The position numbers and the translations under genes were made by a program. A DNA stretch of 64,000 nt from Mallotus nudiflorus (lineage: Eukaryota > Streptophyta > Magnoliopsida > Malpighiales > Euphorbiaceae): assembly GCA_947683625.1 (NCBI GenBank), contig CANTUR010000837.1:682001-746000 (forward strand), in the 5' to 3' direction. Under the pieces are notes generated by a model. It was given only the letters and a program-made list of their open reading frames with translations, was not told the origin of the DNA and made no database searches. This document shows positions 58,611-64,000 of the stretch, piece after piece. Each line of letters begins with the position of its first letter. Position 1 is the stretch's first letter.

Positions 58611-60538
58611 ACATATAAAAGGAGAGAGAGAGGATAAATGGTGAGTTGGAAAAATTGCAAGGACAAGCCAACTAACAATATGAGATGTGTCAAAAGCGAA
58701 ATGTATGTGCCAATTGTACTTAAATTAAATGAATTAGATTGCTTTAATTATTATTAAACATCTTATTAAGTGTCTATTATAAACTGTTTAACTACTAAAG
58801 GAAATATTATTTAACAAAAAGGGAAATGATGACTCGATTCATAAACTAATTTTGTTTTGTTTTCTTTTATTAAACATCATGAGCACTCAACATTTGCAAC
58901 TCTCTTGTCCTTTTTTTCTAATAAACTTATATTTTTCTATCTGTTACAATTGAATCCACACCATGTAATTATCATTGATGGTTGGGTCTCCATTGTAGTT
59001 TATGTTCCTTTAAACCATTCTGCAAGGCCAGGTAGCCACTAAGTTATCTAGGAAGTTTTAGGAGAGGGGTCGTGGTTCGAATTCATGCACTAACTCCACA
59101 ATTAGTTGCTTCTATCCATATTGGTGATAGAGATGAGCAGGGGTTATAAAAAGTGAAAAAATGGAGCCCAACAATCGGAACATAATAAGTATAAGATCGA
59201 ATAGTCATGTGTTGCAATCTCCACCATGGACACACCCATTGGATCAGAGTATCAGAGAATATTGATAGCCAGCCTTGGATATATTCTTGTAGGGGATGCA
59301 GCTTTTAGCTTCAGTAATGCTTAGCTCTATAGCATGCTATGTCTTAGGGAGAAGTAATCTCAGTTTCTCATGGAACCATATATGTAAAGTAATGGGTAAG
59401 TAAATAAGTTAGCAAATTAGAAAGCAAAAGTCAGAGAAAAAGAAGCTTGCCTTTAACAAGAGTGGACATCTAGAGAATTGCTTAGTTTTTGCAAAGTTTT
59501 CCAGTCCAATGATGGTTTTTGCTAGAATGAGAGGAAAAGGATAAAGGTTTGCTTCCACTTGGTCCATAATATAGAGGAGTTTTGAATCATAATTTCTAGA
59601 AAGGGAAATGAATAGGAATTGTGCATACAAATAAAGGGTCATCATCTAGGGCCAATAAACTTCTCTCATGTCTATAACCATGATAGATTTAAAGAAGGGT
59701 TCTAATGCGATTTTTGAGTTAAGAATGTAGTGAGATAAAGATTAGGGTGGAAGATTGAATAATAGGGCTCGAGTATAAGTCTAGAATTCTAAAGGTAGGG
59801 ACTGCAAGTTGGCAAGTGGAATCTATTTGACAACCTAGAATGGCTTCAAACTCCTTTTGTAAGGGGCATAGTTATGATGTGTTAAACCAAAAGACATGTT
59901 TTTGAAAAATCCCATAATTGAGCTATAGCATAGAGGAAGGGGAAGTTGATTCTTCTAGCATGTAATGATCTAAAGACTAACAAGTGAAATGACTATAATT
60001 TAGACTATAATCCATTTTCTAAGCCTTTTAAGATTGGTTGTAGTAGTTTGAGGCTTCTTTTAGTCATGATTCAAGCTCTTAGTGGTGCCTAGGGGAAGAA
60101 AATGGAGGTTTAAAAAGAAGATGTTTGAAGATAGGGTTGAAAGTGAAGAATTGGAGATTTAAAAAGAGAAAACCGACATAACATTGAGATGATCACCTCT
60201 TTGATGAGGTGACACCTTAGCATGAAGAAGTGATCACCTCTTCAATAGAAAGTGAATAGGCGATGCATTAAGGTTAGGTGATTGCCTCTCTAATAGTAGA
60301 AAGGGTGATAGTTTTCATTGGAATCATGTATTTTTAGCCTTAAAATTATGACCTCATAGCTTAAAAAGAGAATTATGTAATCATTGATGCTGAATTGTAT
60401 ATAAAGATTAAGGTTTATTGAAATAAAAGTTAAATTTTGCAAATATGTAAACATAATAAGATATGAAAATGTTGTAATATTAGAATCAAACAAGAAAATA
60501 TAATAGTCCTAAAGAAAGAGCCAATGGGCCCTAATCAA
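58611..60538. other. Non-coding part of the element between integrase and antisense ORF
   Basis: No sense ORF seen. It contains gcgatgcat/gatcacctct-type motifs at 60190-60300 like those in the LTR. Confidence 0.5.
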
Positions 60539-62590
60539 TCAGATATCTAAGTCAGTGTCCTTAAGATCATTCCTCCCTTTAGGCCCATCATCACCTTTAT
60601 CCTTGTTGTCATTATCCTTATCCTCATCAATCTGAAGCACCTTGATCTAACACATGAGGATGGTAATCCTTGTCTGACTAGCCTCATCATGATCCTATTT
60701 GAGCAGATTAAAGGTTAGTAAATCATGCAAGCATGCATCCATATAGATGTAGGAAGAATAATTACCCCCCTTTGCTAGGTGACGTCCAACATATAATCCC
60801 TTTGAGCCTTAATCATCCTGTACATGTATAAACCTTACTACAAAGGAATCTATGTTATTAATAGAATGTTAGAACTAACAAACCTATCCAAAGTGATTCA
60901 AAAGATAGGTCAAAGGCAACCTCATATAAATAGTGCCCCCAGGGGTATATGCAGGTATAAGGTCCTCATCCAGGGTCAAGAACTAATGAGATAGCTCCCC
61001 TAGAGGAAACCAATGAATGAAAGGGTTAGGAGTATAAGTGAAACTATCAGTAACTAGCTATAAACTAGGAGTAGTAGGGGGTCACATCTGCTCAATTGCA
61101 GTCAAAGAGTCCTCTTAGCTCAGATCGATTTGGGTCTTTGAGGATCTCTCTCTCATTATTGAGGCCTAGCCCAAGGTACAAGTCGGGTAGCCAGAGCTTA
61201 AAAATGAGAAATCATGTCATAATATAATAATCTTAAATGCAAGTTGAGCATAAGATGTTTACTTGAGAGGTAGAAGCAACCGATAGAGGAATTGTCAGTA
61301 GGAGGTAGGTATGGACAAACTCCAAATAGCGGCTCTTACTTTATATAGTGTGGTCCACAGCTAGCTCTCTAGGAACAGCCTGATCAAGCTCAGCACCCTC
61401 TAACTTATACGTCCAAAGTATACTACTTCGAGGGGACTTGGGCAATCACCTCTCCCTAGCTCCCAAATTCCAATTAAGGACCTAATAACCAAGATACTAG
61501 ACTCGATAGCTTGGCCTATAAACAAGGACTCTCCTCTGAGATAGTGGTATAGAATTGGTCATCTCAACGTTCCATCCATTCTCAAGCCCCCACAAGTTAT
61601 TTCAAATTTGTAAAGGGAACACTAATAGGTAAGTACGTCAAATTCATAAATTTGCTAATATAAATGCAAATGTTGTAGGTATTGCATCTTGTGTTAGAGA
61701 GTTCAGGTGTTGTTCATGGATGTGCACTCGAGCTAGATGCCTCTTTAGGACACAATTAGCACCCCACCTTCATGTGGTCATGAAATCATTTACTACATGC
61801 ATTACCTTGACCAACAACTCCAGCTTTAGTGCCCAAACCTACTAAAGAAATACTGTAACAGGGTCGATAAATGGGTATTGCAATAAATTAGGGGGAAAAT
61901 GAAGAATATAGCTTACCAGGATGGTGTGCCAAAAGTCACAGAATCATTTAGCTTCAAGCACCATCTTATCCATACACCTGTACATATAAGCTAGAGTGCA
62001 GTTGTCCTAATCATATATAGACACCTGATCCAAGTCTCACAAGTGCAATTGGAACATCAAATCCATTGAGCTGGTAGTGTCAGTAAAGAAGGTGGCACCA
62101 AAAAGGTAAACTAGAAATGCTCACACCACCTGGTCAACCTCGCGAGGAGTGACCATCATTGTAGCTCTATCTTGGGTATAGAAGCTTCAAATTAAGTCAA
62201 CCTTGATGATATGCATCCCCTTCATGTCTAGGATCATACCAAGGAGATGCTCAATATAGATTACCTTGTTTGGAGTTAATTGATGCAAGCTCGCATTGAG
62301 AGGAACAAGATCCCTAGCATATGCAATCTTAGTAATGGTGGTGAGTGAAATGAGATCCAAAGTGAGTTCCCCAAAAGGGAGGTGGAAAGTGTGAGTCATG
62401 TCAAACCATCTCTTTATCAATGCATAGAGTGGTTGATAATCTATCCATCCTTATTCAACAAGGAGCAAAAGAATAAAGTCTTCAAACCTGGTGTCTCGGA
62501 TCTGATCCTTTTAATTCTTTTTCAGGTCATTGTAAAAGATTGGGGCTCTATGGAAGTTCTCGACACCCTTGAATGTTTGTTCATTATGCT
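60539..62590 (-). pseudogene. Antisense ORF with plant mobile domain (PMD, aminotransferase-like)
   Basis: It runs opposite to the retrotransposon genes. Exon-like blocks: NEQTFKGVENFHRAPIF and YQPLYALIKRWFDMTHTFHL, then PFGELTLDLISLTTITKIAY, then ATMMVTPREVDQVV and AFLVYLFGATFFTDTTSS, then LAYMYRCMDKMVLEAK and FCDFWHTIL before a GTAAGC donor-like site (about 61921). The C-terminal acidic tail (QIDEDKDNDNKDKGDDGPKG) ends at TGA (60539-60541). The RWFD..THTFHLPFGE..L pattern is that of the plant mobile domain. A tttcttttgcag acceptor-like site precedes the first block. Several stops are present. Extra antisense ORFs between pol and the 3' LTR are described for this clade. Confidence 0.7.
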
Positions 62591-63439
62591 GCAAAAGAAA
62601 TAAGGGAAGTTTAATTAATATAGCATAATTTTGTTGCTTTTTTGAAGTAAAATGAATAAGGGAGAAAGGAATGGTCAATGCACCCTACTGCAAAAGTGTA
62701 GTGCCTTATGGATGAGGTTATCACCTTTGAAAAGGGGCGATGCCCTCTCATTCTAATATAAAGGCGACCATCTCTCAATAAAGGGCAATTGCCATAGTGA
62801 TGGGGTGATCGCCTTAATGTAGAGATGATCGCCTCTACACGTCAAAGAACAATGGGTATTTTCTAATTTTTTTTCTCTCAAATCCATGAGATTCATATTT
62901 AATCAATCTTATTTCTACTTCTAGATGGAAAGTAAACATGAATGCACTTTAACCCAATATGATTTGTAGAAAAATAAAGAAGATTTAGATACCAACCTCT
63001 CTAGATGCTGATGAACATATGTGGCTCCTCAAATTTGTTAAAAGAGGAATTGGGTCTCCTTTTGATAATTCAAGGTTACATGGGACATTTTTGGAAGGAA
63101 AAATATGATCCCACTCGAGCATAGGCGACGTCCTTTCGTCATTCATTTTTTAAAAGAATGTGGGCATAAGAAAGAAGAAGGAAAATAGATGAAGAAAAGC
63201 AAAAGAAGAGAGAAAGAAAGAAAATGGAGAAGGGGAGATTTTTGTAGCAAAAAAAAAAAGGATGATGTAAATGATAAAAGTGGAAAAAATGATAAAAGAG
63301 AAGGGGAAGGTTACCATGAGCATGTTTTGAATTTAGTGTTATTAATGGAAGTTTTCTTAGTTAAAGAAATGGAGATTGGTCGGGTTGTACTCCTGAAGTT
63401 CATAAATTTAGAATTGATAGGTCAAGTCGTATCATTGAG
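62591..63439. other. 3' untranslated region of the Tat/Ogre element, proximal part
   Basis: Holds a run of GC-rich quasi-palindromic motifs at 62690-62840 (gaggttatcacctttgaaaa, ggggtgatcgccttaatgta) resembling the LTR minisatellite, then a purine-rich stretch (63175-63320). The 109-codon frame at 63189-63518 is a by-product of that purine richness. Confidence 0.5.
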
Positions 63440-63775
63440 TATCCCATTCCAGATAAAGGACTACCTTTTAGACCAAAAAAACCCAAGGATGACTAAGGGA
63501 CTGCCTCTTGAGCCATGAAAACCTGAGGATAAAGGCATGAGTTTCCCATTTCAAATTAGGGACTACCTCTTGGGCTAGAAAATCTCAAAGAAAATGACAT
63601 GAGTTTCCCATTTTAAATAAGGGACTACCTCTTGGGCTAGAAAAACCTAAGGATGATGATGTGAGTTTTCTATTTCAGATAAGGGATGCCTCTCGAGCTA
63701 GGAAAACTTGAAGATGATGGCATAATTTTCCCATTTTGGATGAGGGACTACCTCTCGAGCCAGAAAACTTGAGAA
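63440..63775 (+). repeat. Tandem repeat, ~62-bp period, 5-6 units
   Basis: Anchor ggactacctcttgggctaga at about 63501, 63563, 63625, 63686 and 63748, giving spacings of 62, 62, 61 and 62; one shorter, older unit comes first (63461). Confidence 0.9.
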
Positions 63776-63970
63776 TCATGTTTTGGATGAGTGGTGTATC
63801 AAGCCATGAAAACCCGAGAATTAGGTTTTTAATGAATGGTATACCAAGCCAGGAAAACCTATGAATCATGTTTCAGATGAGTGGCTAATCGGGCCAGGAA
63901 AACTTAAGGATTATGGTCACATTTCTAAATAATTTATCAAATATTAATGAGTGGTTGATTGGGTTAGGAA
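63759..63970 (+). repeat. Tandem repeat, ~45-bp period, continuing the 62-bp array
   Basis: Anchor gccaggaaaac/gccatgaaaac at about 63759, 63803, 63848 and 63893, so the period drops to 44-45 because the 'gggactacctct' part is lost. A longer unit follows (63962). Confidence 0.85.
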
Positions 63971-64000
63971 AACCCAAGGAACATGGTCATGTTTCAATTT

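Larger units (their letters stand above)
49428..64000 (+). mobile_element. Large Ty3/gypsy Tat/Ogre-type retrotransposon (right end outside window)
   Basis: At least 14.6 kb. It has a 5' LTR, an Ogre-type primer-binding site, gag, protease, reverse transcriptase, a second RNase H, integrase, an antisense plant-mobile-domain ORF and a tandem-repeat 3' region. This layout, especially the dual RNase H and the antisense ORF, is that of the Tat/Ogre branch. Stops are common throughout, so it is inactive. The 3' LTR is not inside the window, so its target duplication (left flank ATATG, 49423-49427) cannot be checked. Confidence 0.88.

Noticed and set aside
63189..63518. 109-codon Lys-rich frame
   Set aside because: Arises from a purine-rich stretch in the 3' region of the retroelement; no conserved motif.
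63440..63970. CRISPR-like array
   Set aside because: Units are adjacent and diverged with no unique spacers, and the DNA is plant nuclear; it is an ordinary tandem repeat.

Overview
The window looks like AT-rich nuclear DNA from a flowering plant, most likely a eudicot. It holds plant-type Ty1/copia and Ty3/gypsy retrotransposons, LINE fragments with plant-type RNase H tails, a TRIM, a Tourist-like MITE, a Mutator-like element, long (AT)n microsatellites and one intact DUF247 gene. I cannot name the species. Most of the DNA is a transposon graveyard, and almost every transposon reading frame is broken by stops and frameshifts.

Layout. Positions 150-763 (-) hold a decayed acidic-protein gene; a second, more decayed copy lies at 15216-15756 (-). 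Between them, 3411-14954 is a four-level nest. A Ty3/gypsy-like solo LTR (3411-4605 plus 14905-14954) is split by a LINE (-). The LINE is split at a 5-bp ATATC duplication by a unit made of a 374-bp TRIM (-) joined to a copia element (+). The copia RNase H/tail region is split by a 2.06-kb solo LTR. Next come a gypsy-type LTR remnant (16012-18608), a long AT-rich stretch, and the only convincing intact host gene, a DUF247 (UPF0481) protein at 21404-22828 (-).

From 24.8 to 49.4 kb there are a Tourist-like MITE (24808-25248), a full-length but dead copia element with a perfect GATAC target duplication (25416-30760), an unrecognised gene remnant (31029-31560), a Mutator-like element with about 115-bp inverted repeats and a 10-bp target duplication (31697-33342), a LINE tail, two further gypsy-type LTRs, a cluster of two host-gene fragments (HOP2/TBPIP-like and ankyrin-like, 41080-43305, -), a possible small unknown gene near 46.2-46.4 kb, and a copia-type solo LTR (46819-48366).

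From 49428 to the right edge runs one very large Ty3/gypsy Tat/Ogre-type element. In order it has a 5' LTR, an Ogre-type primer-binding site, gag, protease, reverse transcriptase, a second (archaeal-like) RNase H, integrase, an antisense ORF of the plant-mobile-domain type, and a 3' untranslated region that dissolves into tandem repeats. The 3' LTR lies beyond the window or is lost.

I found no operon-like or defence-like system. The most unusual things are the TRIM-copia composite sharing one target duplication, the two pseudogene copies with different lesions, the antisense mobile-domain ORF in the Ogre-type element, and the tandem repeat that changes period from 62 to 45 bp.
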